DNA of 36,542 bases from Olsenella sp. Marseille-P4559. GTDB taxonomy: Bacteria; Actinomycetota; Coriobacteriia; Coriobacteriales; Atopobiaceae. Below, in pieces: positions 1-7,501 of this stretch. The stretch's first letter is position 1, and the number at the start of each line of letters is the position of its first letter. The translations under genes and the position numbers were made by a program. The stretch spans positions 634,843 to 671,384 of the forward strand of contig NZ_LR027573.1 in the NCBI RefSeq assembly GCF_900605015.1, read 5' to 3'. Under the pieces are notes generated by a model that did no database searches, was not told where the DNA came from, and worked only from the letters and a program-made list of their open reading frames with translations.

Positions 1-1
1 T

Positions 2-172
2 GCACTTTGGAATCCGAGACCATGGCGCCCACTCCCTTCGCGCCGGCGAGCCCATTCCTCGCATCCCGACTGCGCGCGGCCATGAGGAACGGGCGGGGTG
101 CCCGGGAAGTCGACGCACCCCGCCCACGCATGAGCCAGCCGGCGCTTGCTGACGAGAGGCATTACTCCACCT
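2..172. repeat. Direct repeat copy 1 (171 bp) downstream of DUF3800 gene
   Basis: This segment matches 1300-1470 at a constant offset of 1298 bases with one difference, at 162 (t) versus 1460 (c). It copies the last codons of the PTS EIIBC gene plus about 158 bases beyond its stop, including the GC-rich hairpin at 91-125. The single mismatch falls in the stop codon: TAG in the PTS copy, TAA here. The match cannot be followed left of base 2 because the window ends there; base 1 already differs. Confidence 0.97.
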
Positions 173-302
173 CAGTAACGTACGGGGAGTGGGAGATTGG
201 CTCGCGCTCGCGTTTCCGCTGGTCAGAGGTTTGCGGAAACTGCTCCTTCCGAGACTGGGTCTCATACTGGTACGAATCATACTCAGGCTCGTACCGGGAC
301 CG
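162..302 (-). other. Open in-frame tail after the DUF3800 amber stop
   Basis: After the DUF3800 TAG at 303-305 the same frame stays open for 46 codons and ends at TAA (162-164) inside repeat copy 1. The encoded peptide is very polar, rich in Tyr, Glu, Gln, Arg and Lys, and its last two residues (Val-Glu) are the same as those of the PTS protein, because the frame runs into the duplicated PTS 3' end in the same phase. It may be the remains of a longer C-terminus, a read-through extension, or chance in GC-rich DNA. No ribosome binding site of its own is evident. Confidence 0.35.
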
Positions 303-974
303 CTACATCCTCTTCGCGCGCACCTCCTTGAGGATGCCCTTCTTGAACTGCGCCCGCGAGCCGAAGAACTTCTCGTCGGTTGACGTGGTCTGCTTGTCGC
401 GGTACCTGAGGGCGGCGAGTTCGACCGTGCAGATGTAGTCCGCCGCCTGCCCGAGGCGGTAGTCGGCGGGCGACGCCTTGCGGAAGATGACCGCGTTCCT
501 GGAGAGCGCGTAGTCCGCTGCCTCGTGAATCGCGCGGGCGATCGAACGCTGGCCGTCGTCGTAGTAGACCTTGATATTGTCGAAGCCCTGCAGGTAGACC
601 ATGTTGTCGAACATGAACTCCACGAGCGCACGGCGCATGCCGACTGTCACGTCGTCCGGCGTAGTGAAGCCCTTGGTGTCGAGCGTCAGGCACGCGTGCC
701 GGATGGGAAGGTGGCGGAAGAAGACGCGGAAAGACGACAGCAGGCGCTTCCTCGTCTCCTCGTCCATGCCCTCGTAGGCCTTCTTGCGGTAGAGCAGTGG
801 GGTCGTGTGCACCGGGATGTCCGGCAGGCCCCTCTCGCGCAGCGACCGCTCGTAGAGCGCAATCTCGCTGTCGAGCGAGTTGCCCTGCTCGTGTAGGACG
901 AGGGCGAGGATGTAGTATGGGGCGTCCAGGCCATCGCTTCCAGATTCGTCGATGAAGATGCTGAGCTCTCTCAA
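303..974 (-). CDS. DUF3800 domain protein
   Basis: A 223-residue protein of the DUF3800 family, which has an RNase H-like fold; members are often found near phage-defence and mobile genes, but the activity is not settled. The family hallmark FIDESG is at residues 7-12. Further acidic positions typical of the family occur in YYDDG and in QAADYICTVE near the C-terminus. I place the start at TTG 974: it follows GGGAG (980-984) at 5 bases and precedes the FIDESG strand by the usual short distance. An upstream TTG at 1052 would lie at or before the predicted transcription start. The gene has its own promoter, has no partner gene, and is bracketed by two 171-bp direct repeats, which suggests a mobile or recently acquired cassette. 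Confidence 0.85.
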   Translation of the reverse strand: MRELSIFIDESGSDGLDAPYYILALVLHEQGNSLDSEIALYERSLRERGLPDIPVHTTPLLYRKKAYEGMDEETRKRLLSSFRVFFRHLPIRHACLTLDTKGFTTPDDVTVGMRRALVEFMFDNMVYLQGFDNIKVYYDDGQRSIARAIHEAADYALSRNAVIFRKASPADYRLGQAADYICTVELAALRYRDKQTTSTDEKFFGSRAQFKKGILKEVRAKRM

Positions 975-981
975 AACCGCT

Positions 982-1017
982 CCCAAAACGAAAAGAGCCG
1001 GGGAAAACGTCCCCGGC
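982..1017 (-). terminator. Intrinsic-terminator-like hairpin in DUF3800 leader
   Basis: On the minus strand the stem GCCGGGGA pairs with TCCCCGGC around a 5-base loop, and TCTTTTCGTTTT follows. It lies between the predicted promoter (1057-1085) and the DUF3800 TTG start (974), so it ends the leader rather than the gene. This looks like attenuation or a guard against read-through. It could instead be the terminator of a gene lost when the cassette was inserted. Confidence 0.75.
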
Positions 1018-1056
1018 ACTTGGTAGCCCTCCGCTTGCGCGGCAGTAGCCAATCAC

Positions 1057-1085
1057 TTTATACCACGGGCGGGCGGCGCTGTCGA
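1057..1085 (-). promoter_or_regulatory. Predicted promoter of DUF3800 gene
   Basis: On the minus strand TCGACA (1080-1085) and TATAAA (1057-1062) are separated by exactly 17 bases, close to the sigma-70 consensus. Transcription would start near 1050 and run through the hairpin at 982-1017. Bases 1086-1299, between this promoter and repeat copy 2, hold no gene that I can recognise. Confidence 0.6.
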
Positions 1086-1299
1086 GGGGTCGCCATCCAC
1101 CCACACGGTCAGAACCTGACTTCCGCAGCAGTTTTCAGAAAACATTACCTCTGACCTGCAGGCATGTCTTAATCTCCGTGATTATTCTGCATGTGGCATT
1201 TCCCACCTGGCAGCCTTGGCCGGGCAGCGCCCGGGTTTCAATGCCGGGGACAGGACAGGCTCGAGGGCCTCTCCCCGTAAGGACGCACTAATAAGTGCC

Positions 1300-1470
1300 G
1301 CACTTTGGAATCCGAGACCATGGCGCCCACTCCCTTCGCGCCGGCGAGCCCATTCCTCGCATCCCGACTGCGCGCGGCCATGAGGAACGGGCGGGGTGCC
1401 CGGGAAGTCGACGCACCCCGCCCACGCATGAGCCAGCCGGCGCTTGCTGACGAGAGGCACTACTCCACCT
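1300..1470. repeat. Direct repeat copy 2 (171 bp), native 3' end of PTS gene
   Basis: Second copy of the repeat at 2-172. Here it is in what appears to be its original place: it contains the stop codon and downstream hairpin of the PTS EIIBC gene read on the minus strand. The DUF3800 gene, its promoter and its leader lie wholly between the two copies, so the unit has the form of an insertion or tandem duplication bracketed by duplicated host sequence. Confidence 0.97.
1389..1423 (-). terminator. GC-rich hairpin after PTS EIIBC (also at 91-125)
   Basis: A perfect 11-bp stem, GGGCGGGGTGC at 1389-1399 and its complement at 1413-1423, encloses a 13-base loop. It lies about 37 bases downstream of the PTS stop on the minus strand. 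There is no clear U-tract after it, so it may be a weak terminator or a transcript-stabilising hairpin. An identical copy at 91-125 lies downstream of the DUF3800 gene. Confidence 0.6.
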
Positions 1471-2913
1471 TGAGGGTGAAGCCCTTCCCCTCTTCCTTCT
1501 TGACGCCGATAACCATAACCGCCACAAGCGCACAGACGAACGCGACGATACCGGAGACAACCAGGCCAACGAAGCCAGTGTCGATGCCAGCGGGGTTGAT
1601 GAAGCTCGGGAAGCCAAGCGGGCCGGAGGCACCGAAGGAGTACAGCTTGGCACCAAAGAGGCCTGCAATGGCACCGCCGACACCAGCGGAGACAAACGTC
1701 GCCCACATGGCCTTGGGACGTGGGATGAGCAGGCCGTACAGAGCAGGCTCGTTCACGCCGAAGATAGAGGAGATCAAAGCGGGAACATTGACATCCGCAT
1801 TCTCCTGTCCACTCCTCGTGCGGACGATGATGGCGATGCAGGCACCCACGATGGCGCAGCCGCCTGCATAGACCAGCGGGTTAATCGGGTCGTAGCCATA
1901 GGTGGCCACGTCGAGGAACCAGAGCGGGATGATGCCCCAGTGCAGGCCGAACATGACCAGCAAGCTCCAGAAGGTGCCGATAACGAAGCCGGCGATGGCA
2001 GGCTGGAAGTTGATGAGTGCCATGATGATTGCGGCAACGATGTTGGACAGAATGGTAGTGACAGGGCCGATGATAACGAGACCGGCAATGCCGCAAACGA
2101 ACAGGGTGATGATGTTAGCCAGGAACGACGCGACCAGCGCAGGCAGGGCGCCCATGAGCCACTTGTGGAACTTTGCCGCTACCCACACGATGAAGATCGC
2201 CGGGATGATGGTGCTGGAATATGCCTGCATGACCAGGGGAATTCCAAAGATGTCATCGTATACTTTGGACTCGAAGATTGTGCCGGCGCCAATCGTGTAG
2301 AGCGGGTCCACACCGGTGAGCGCGACGAGCGTCGGATACACGAGAATGCCACCGAGCGCCATGCCCATAACGGGTTTGAGTCCGAACTTCTTGGCGGAAG
2401 TCCACCCGATGATAAGCGGGAAGTAGTAGAACGCCGAGTCACCGATGGCGGAGAGCACCATATAGGTGGAGCTGTCATTTGCAAGCCACCCCGCGACGGC
2501 GGTGAGGGCAAGGAGCGACTTGATGAAGCCGCCGGCCATCAGGACGCCCAACACCGGCTGCAGGATCTCGGAGATCACCCCCAGCAGGCGCGTGAAGGGG
2601 TCCTTCTTCTTGCCCCTTGCGAGGTCCTTCTCGGTATCTGGGTTGTCCTGGACCTCGGCATTCTCCTGGAAGCCGCCAACCTGAACAAGGTCCTGGTATA
2701 TGGCGTCCACCGTGGCGCCAACCACGACCTGGTACTGGCCGCCGGCCTGAATCACGTCGATGACGCCCTTGGTCGCCCTAAGATCCTCGGTGTCGGCCTT
2801 GGACTCGTCCTTCAGGTGGAAGCGCAGGCGTGTGATGCAGTGGCTCACGTCCTTGACGTTGTCCCTACCGCCAACCTCTCGATAATGGTCTCGCAGAGAG
2901 CCTGGTACCTCAT
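1460..2913 (-). pseudogene. PTS beta-glucoside-type EIIBC, frameshifted near the N-terminus
   Basis: Imports and phosphorylates a sugar, probably a beta-glucoside. The EIIB domain comes first, with its phosphocysteine in SHCITRLRF, followed by a long EIIC membrane domain with a VNEPALYG motif; there is no EIIA domain. An open frame of 462 codons runs from GTG 2848, but that start cuts into EIIB. The expected N-terminus starts at ATG 2913, behind GAGGAGGG, and reads MRYQALCETIIE. It then enters the wrong frame near 2872-2880, where one base appears to be missing, and stops at a TGA overlapping the GTG. The restored protein would be 484 residues, normal for the family. The downstream frame might be translated by coupling at the GTGA overlap, giving a protein without the first EIIB strand. 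The 3' end is duplicated at 2-172. Confidence 0.8.
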
Positions 2914-3064
2914 CGTTCCCTCCTCATTGAGAAGCGCATGCTGTTCGGTTGTCTTGTGGTCGATTGGTTGTGGCTCCCGTAGTCGACGTTTGGGAGGATC
3001 GCCTTTGGACCCTTGACGAAGTGCCTTGTGGTGGGTCTTGCCTCTCTCCCACCCTCTGAGTACA

Positions 3065-3093
3065 AGTCTACGAAGCTATTTATTCCACAGCAA
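3065..3093 (-). promoter_or_regulatory. Possible promoter for the PTS EIIBC gene
   Basis: On the minus strand TTGCTG (3088-3093) and TAGACT (3065-3070) are spaced by 17 bases, in an AT-rich stretch between the ceramidase-like stop (3150) and the PTS start (2913). The stretch also repeats GAATAAAT twice. The match to consensus is modest. Confidence 0.35.
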
Positions 3094-3149
3094 TTCTGTA
3101 TTTACCTTGATTTATTCCGTTATTGCATCCTGAATGACTAGGGGCAACC

Positions 3150-4196
3150 CTAGATGCCACCCAGAAGCTTGGAGGCCTGCACGAACTTGTCGCAGATGCG
3201 CTCAGCTCGCCCTTGGGAACCTCGGTGTGAGCCGTCTCAAACGACAAGCCGTACTCCCATGAGGGCAGGAAGTACTCGTGGTACCCATTGGTGTAGCCAA
3301 ACACCAAACCCTGTACCGGGCACTCCTCGCGCATGCGAATGCCAAAGTCGCCCCCAAACTCGCTGGGGAACACGAACAGGTGAAACCCTCCAAGAGAGAT
3401 GACCTCACAGCGCAAGTCCAGATGAAAGTCATCATGCGCGACGGTGTGGTACATGGTCTGCACCACCATGCGGTCGAGGGGCACCTGCGTGATGGGTTCT
3501 ATGCGGGCGATGGCCTCCGCCAAGCCCTTCCTCCAGCGCGCGAGCGGCCTCTCCCGCAATGTCGCCAGACACGGCATGCAACCCATCGCTGCTTGCAGAT
3601 CCACAGAGCACCGAGGGCTGCACGTCTGCCGAGAAGAGCGTGGCAACAACGCCCCCATCGCTCGCATCGCGCGCCACGAGTGCTCGCACCCCGTGGTCAG
3701 AAAAGCCGTTTGGATCGCGGCCCAGCCACCAACCGGCAGGTGTCTCCACGTCGCGGTTGACGTTGGCCGTGGTGGGCGCCGCACCCCAGCCGAGCGTGAC
3801 CTCGCGCAACGATGCGGTTGCATGCCTCACAGCAGCGGTCACTGCCAGCCCGTACGCATCACGCAGCCTTAGGTTGCGTCCGCGCTGGGCATCATCCGCA
3901 AGGTGAGAGGGTGCTCGCACGTGTGGGGCGCTAAACGTGTGGGACACGCACACCCACAGATGCGGTCCCGTGCAGCCGGAGGCCGTCGTTGCTGCGGCGC
4001 GCAGAGAGGTCATCAGGTCCGGCGCGATGGACGTTGCGTCCGGCACCACGATGCACACTCGCTGCGCACCGTCCCCGAGCACCGCATCCAGCACCAACGC
4101 ACGTGCACAGAGGGAGTCACGCACCGAGCCGAACCCGTCGAACGGAAGGATCCCGTCCAGGTCCACCACAGCCTTGCCCCCACCAGCCAGCAGCAT
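3150..4196 (-). pseudogene. Neutral-ceramidase-like protein, two frameshifts
   Basis: Reads as a member of the neutral/alkaline non-lysosomal ceramidase superfamily, or a close relative of that fold. It starts at ATG 4196 behind GGAG with MLLAGGGKAVVDLDG. The first part includes NVNRDVETPAGWWLGR and a FSADVQPSV strand. It continues in a second frame after about 3515 with LAEAIARIEPITQ and FGYTNGYHEYFLP, and in a third frame after about 3215 with ERICDKFVQASKLLGGI before TAG at 3150. Repairing both shifts gives about 349 codons, shorter than full ceramidases. It follows the amidohydrolase by 40 bases, so both were probably in one operon with the PTS gene. Substrate unknown. Confidence 0.6.
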
Positions 4197-4236
4197 GCTC
4201 TTCTCTCCTTCAATCGTATGGCAGGATGGACGCATT

Positions 4237-5103
4237 CTACCCGCCGATGCCGTAAAGCTCCTGAGCGTTGCCGGCCAGCACCAGCTCTTTGTCAACCTCG
4301 GATATGTCCAGGCCGCGCACGAACGAGGGCCCATCCAGCAACCACTCGCGCCGCACGGGATAGGACGTGCCGAACACCACGCGATCGGCGCCCATGACCC
4401 TGATTGCGCACTCCAGGGCATCCCTGCCCCAAGGCTGGGCATGTGACATCTCGAAGTACACGTGACTGCGCAGACGCTCGGCCAGCTCGCCATCGTCCGT
4501 CTTGAAGCGCTCGACGGCATCCTTTCGCTTACTCGCGTGGGGTAGCAGCATCTGCTGGATGGCGAAGAAGCCACCACCCAGCATGGAGTGCACCATGCGC
4601 AGATGCGGGTATCGCTCGAAGAAGTCGGAGAAAAGCTCCCTGCCCACCGCCGTGGTCTGGTCCACACAGCGCCCGTATGAGCGACGAAGGTTGTTGTAGC
4701 CCAACAGCGACTCCGCATGCACCGGCACCGGCACATGGTGGACATACACCGTGGCCCCCAGCGTGTCCAACTTGCTGAACAGCGGAGAGAACATCTTGTC
4801 ATCCAGGTAGTGGTTGCCGTAGTGGGCACACAGCTGCACTCCGCCAAAGCCCAGCTCCCCTAGGCAGCGGTCTATCTCGGCATCTACGCGAGGCCCTCCC
4901 GTGGCCGCACACTACTGCCAGCGGAACGAGCCTGCCGCCGGACTCGCGTGCATAGCGCGCCATGCCGTCATTGAAGAGCTGGCACGTCTCGAGCGACATC
5001 CACTCGTTGCAGCCCGGGACCTTCAATACGGCAGCATCCACGCCCGCCTCATCCATATCGGCGAGCATGCGCTCGAGAACGTAGTCCCCCTGCGCGTAGT
5101 TCA
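4237..5103 (-). pseudogene. Amidohydrolase_2 family metal-dependent hydrolase, 5'-truncated and frameshifted
   Basis: A TIM-barrel hydrolase of the amidohydrolase-2 family (aminocarboxymuconate-semialdehyde-decarboxylase-like). The N-terminal part (VLERMLADMDEAGVDAAVLK, to RLVPLAVV) is read from about 5103. It shifts frame near 4905 and continues as GVQLCAHYGNHYLDDKMF, PVPVHAESLLGYNN, RMVHSMLGGGFFAIQQ and VVFGTSYPVRREW to the stop at 4237. The first strand with the usual metal-binding HxH is missing, because homology ends at the junction near 5105 where an alcohol dehydrogenase fragment begins on the other strand. The product is probably inactive. Confidence 0.7.
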
Positions 5104-5112
5104 GGCTGGGGG

Positions 5113-5466
5113 CTCGGCCAGGCCATCGGTGCCGTCACGGACGCCACGCACGGCATGACCCTCTCCGCCGTGAGCCTCCCCTACCATCGCCTGGTCATGC
5201 CCTACGGTGTGGAGAAGTTCGCGCGCTTTGCCCGTGTGGTGTGGAACGTGGATGACGCCGGCAGGACCGAGCGCGAGGTCGCCGAGGCCGGCCTTCTCGC
5301 CATGAGCGCATGGATGGACCAGATCGGCGTGGTCAAGCACGCCCGTGAGCTGGGCCTCACCGAGGGGAACATCCCCGCGGCGGTCAAGGCCACCTTCATC
5401 CTGGACGGCGGCTACCACAGGCTCGAGCCCCAGGAGGTCGAACGGATCTTCCGTGAGAGCCTGTAG
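5113..5466 (+). pseudogene. Iron-containing alcohol dehydrogenase, C-terminal fragment
   Basis: The frame reads LGQAIGAVTDATHGMTLSAV and ends at TAG 5464-5466. This is the C-terminal helical domain of iron-containing alcohol dehydrogenases (butanol-dehydrogenase type), including the metal-binding THG region. The nucleotide-binding domain and first metal ligands are gone. Homology begins at the junction near 5110, immediately beyond the headless amidohydrolase on the opposite strand. An intact, unrelated-looking family member is at 22063-23214. Confidence 0.75.
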
Positions 5467-5633
5467 GGAAGCATCGCACGCGGAAGGAGACCAGCCATAT
5501 GAAGTCAAGGGCTCCCGCCCAGTTTTCTTGAGGCGAGGCTCATCAAGCGTCAGCAAGCAGGGCATGACATTGCACCTTGAAAGCCGAATGCTTCTGGAGA
5601 GGCTCCGGCCTACCTGCTGGGATCGTAGGCGAC

Positions 5634-6125
5634 CTAGTCCCTCATGATGGCGAAGACGATGTGGCAGAGCTTTCTTGCCACCGCCGTCACGGCCACCCTG
5701 TGGGGCGTACGCTCGGACCCCTTCTTGTCGTAGAAGGCCTTGAGACCAGGGTCGTATTGCCTTGTCCCGTTGGCAGCAAGCCAGAGCGCCCGTCTGAGGT
5801 ATGGCGAGCCATGCTTGGTGATGGGGCCTCCGCCCGAGTCGAACTTCCCGGACTGCCCACCGAGGAGTCGAGTCCCGCGTACTTCGCGAGGGAGGGTGCC
5901 TCCGAACCGCGAGACATCGCCGACTCCCGAGGCGGCCTGGGCCCATGATGTGGGAGACGCCGGGATGGTGGGGATGAGGGGCTCCCGTATGGGCCTCTCG
6001 ACCTTGGCGCACCCCCACTCGAGGAAGTTCTTGAAGGACATGGGCCTGCCAAGCTCCTCGCCATGCTCGTCCACGGCCCCTGTCGCGCGGTCCGCCTTCG
6101 CGACGTCCACACCTGCGTACGGCAT
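5634..6125 (-). pseudogene. IS110-family transposase remnant with internal deletion
   Basis: The N-terminus MPYAGVDVAKADRATG is the start of the DEDD catalytic domain of IS110 transposases. The C-terminus, with QSGKFDSGGGPITKHGSPYL and VAVTAVARKLCHIVFAIMRD, is the Transposase_20 region. About half of the normal 330-420 residues, including most of the DEDD domain, is missing in frame after about residue 50. A short middle segment (about 5860-5900) is also read in the wrong frame: the alternative frame gives SLAKYAGLDSSVG, the sequence expected there. This implies two compensating frameshifts. Start at ATG 6125. The element cannot transpose on its own. Element ends were not identified. Confidence 0.8.
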
Positions 6126-6524
6126 CGAGAGTCTCCCATCGTCTCCTTTCTGGCGGAAGGCCTGCCCGCGTCACCCGGGACCGCAACCCCCTGGAGGAGA
6201 TCCGAGGTGGCCGTCCGGGTTCCTCATCCAGCTAATCCGCGGCCAAACCCGGGTGGGTCAGGATGCCGTTCTCCTCTTGCCGGAACCGGCCTGATTGCCC
6301 GAGACGAGCACCCCCATGAAACGCCGGGCTCCAAGCGGACGGATGGCGACGGCGAGCGGCGGCAGGCAACCTGCGGATACGCCGTCCTGTGCCACAACAT
6401 GCAACGAACATGTCAGTTGATGAATGAATCATGAATGAGACATATCATGAAGCCAAGCGTCCGGCCGTGCGCTGGACAAGGAGGGCCGAGGCAGGGCCGA
6501 AGACGCTTGAATGGGAAAGCAGGC
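6126..6524. other. Gene-free stretch between IS110 remnant and murR
   Basis: No convincing gene. The left part is GC-rich and presumably belongs to the IS110 element or its target. Bases 6395-6460 are AT-rich and contain repeated ATGAATGA and inverted TCAT/ATGA motifs, which could hold the mur operon promoter and an RpiR-type operator. I cannot assign -35 and -10 boxes with confidence. Confidence 0.4.
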
Positions 6525-7493
6525 ATGATGGCGGGAGAGGGAAGCCAAAGGGATGGGCTCGGGCAGGGCACGCCGCACCTGGACAGCATGCCGCGCCGTG
6601 GCTTCAGGGTGCATCTCGAAGAGTACCGCCCCCTTGCCAGCACCGCAGAGAGCAACATCGTGGAGTTTCTCCTGTCGCATCCCAAGGATGCGGTCGGGAT
6701 ATCCACCCACCGTCTGGCCGAGCTGACCTATACCTCGCCCTCGACCGTGGTGCGTCTGGCGCGCAAGCTCGGATTCGCCGGCTATCGCGACCTACAGCAG
6801 GCGCTTGTCTACGATCTGGCGGTAGCCGAACGCAGCGCGAGCGTCATCTCGGAGGGAGCGCTGCAGGGAGATTCGGTCCAGGCCATCATCAACAAGGTCG
6901 CAGCCCGCAACATCGCCACCCTCGAGCTGACGCGCGATGGGCTCGATCCGGCCGCGATCGAGCGTGCTGTGGACCTTCTGGTTGGCGCCCGCCATATCTG
7001 CCTCTACGGCATCGGCGCCTCGCTCCTCGTTGCCCATGACCTGCAACTGAAGTTGCTACGCCTCGATGTCTCCTGCGACCTGTCGGACGACCTGCATTCG
7101 CAGATGCTCTACGCCCGGAACACGAAGCCGCATGACCTTGCGGTCGTGGTCAGCTACTCGGGGATGACAGAGGACGTGCTGCACTGCGTGCGCATCGCGA
7201 AGGGAAATGGGGCGACCATCATCTCGATCACCCGCGGCAGCTTCGGCTCCCCGCTCGTAGCGCTCTCCGACGTGGTGCTCGGCGTGGCCGCGACCGAGCT
7301 TGTCGTCAGGAGCGGTGCCATGTCATCGAGGATTGCGCAGCTCAACGTCGTGGACGTGCTGTTCACCGCCTATGTGGACAGGACCTACGAGACCAGCATC
7401 GAGCGCCTTTCCACGAACTGGATCGGGAAGGGGCAGGGCCCTGGCGGCGTGCCGGATGAGAGGCCTGGCGAGGGGAGAGGGGGAGAAAGATAA
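6525..7493 (+). CDS. murR: RpiR-family regulator of the MurNAc operon
   Basis: An RpiR/MurR-type repressor with an N-terminal HTH_6 domain (STHRLAELTYTSPSTVVRLA, then KLGFAGYRDLQQAL) and a C-terminal SIS domain (ICLYGIGASLLVAHDLQLK; VVSYSGMTEDVL). SIS domains sense phosphosugars, here probably MurNAc-6-phosphate, as expected from its place at the head of murQ-murP-mupG. The start is uncertain: ATG 6525 has GGGAAAG upstream, while ATG 6588 is closer to the usual N-terminus but has only a weak GGA. The C-terminus carries an unusual Gly/Arg-rich tail of about 20 residues. It ends 8 bases before murQ. Confidence 0.85.
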   Translation: MMAGEGSQRDGLGQGTPHLDSMPRRGFRVHLEEYRPLASTAESNIVEFLLSHPKDAVGISTHRLAELTYTSPSTVVRLARKLGFAGYRDLQQALVYDLAVAERSASVISEGALQGDSVQAIINKVAARNIATLELTRDGLDPAAIERAVDLLVGARHICLYGIGASLLVAHDLQLKLLRLDVSCDLSDDLHSQMLYARNTKPHDLAVVVSYSGMTEDVLHCVRIAKGNGATIISITRGSFGSPLVALSDVVLGVAATELVVRSGAMSSRIAQLNVVDVLFTAYVDRTYETSIERLSTNWIGKGQGPGGVPDERPGEGRGGER

Positions 7494-7501
7494 TCGATCT
7501 G

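Noticed and set aside
303-305. Pyrrolysine or other recoding at the DUF3800 TAG
   Set aside because: No recoding genes or structure are visible, and TAG is used as an ordinary stop for several genes in this window (for example the PTS EIIBC, MTase-linked RpiR and Nif3-like genes), so genetic-code recoding is not supported.
7-438. Plus-strand frames over the direct repeat and DUF3800 (also at 1305-1871)
   Set aside because: They arise because the repeat itself is open in that frame; both run antisense to clearly better genes and have no ribosome binding site or recognised family.
1940-3016. Long plus-strand frame opposite the PTS EIIBC gene
   Set aside because: Composition is that of the antisense of a membrane protein (rich in Asp, Glu, Arg, His), with no family match; the minus-strand PTS motifs are unambiguous.
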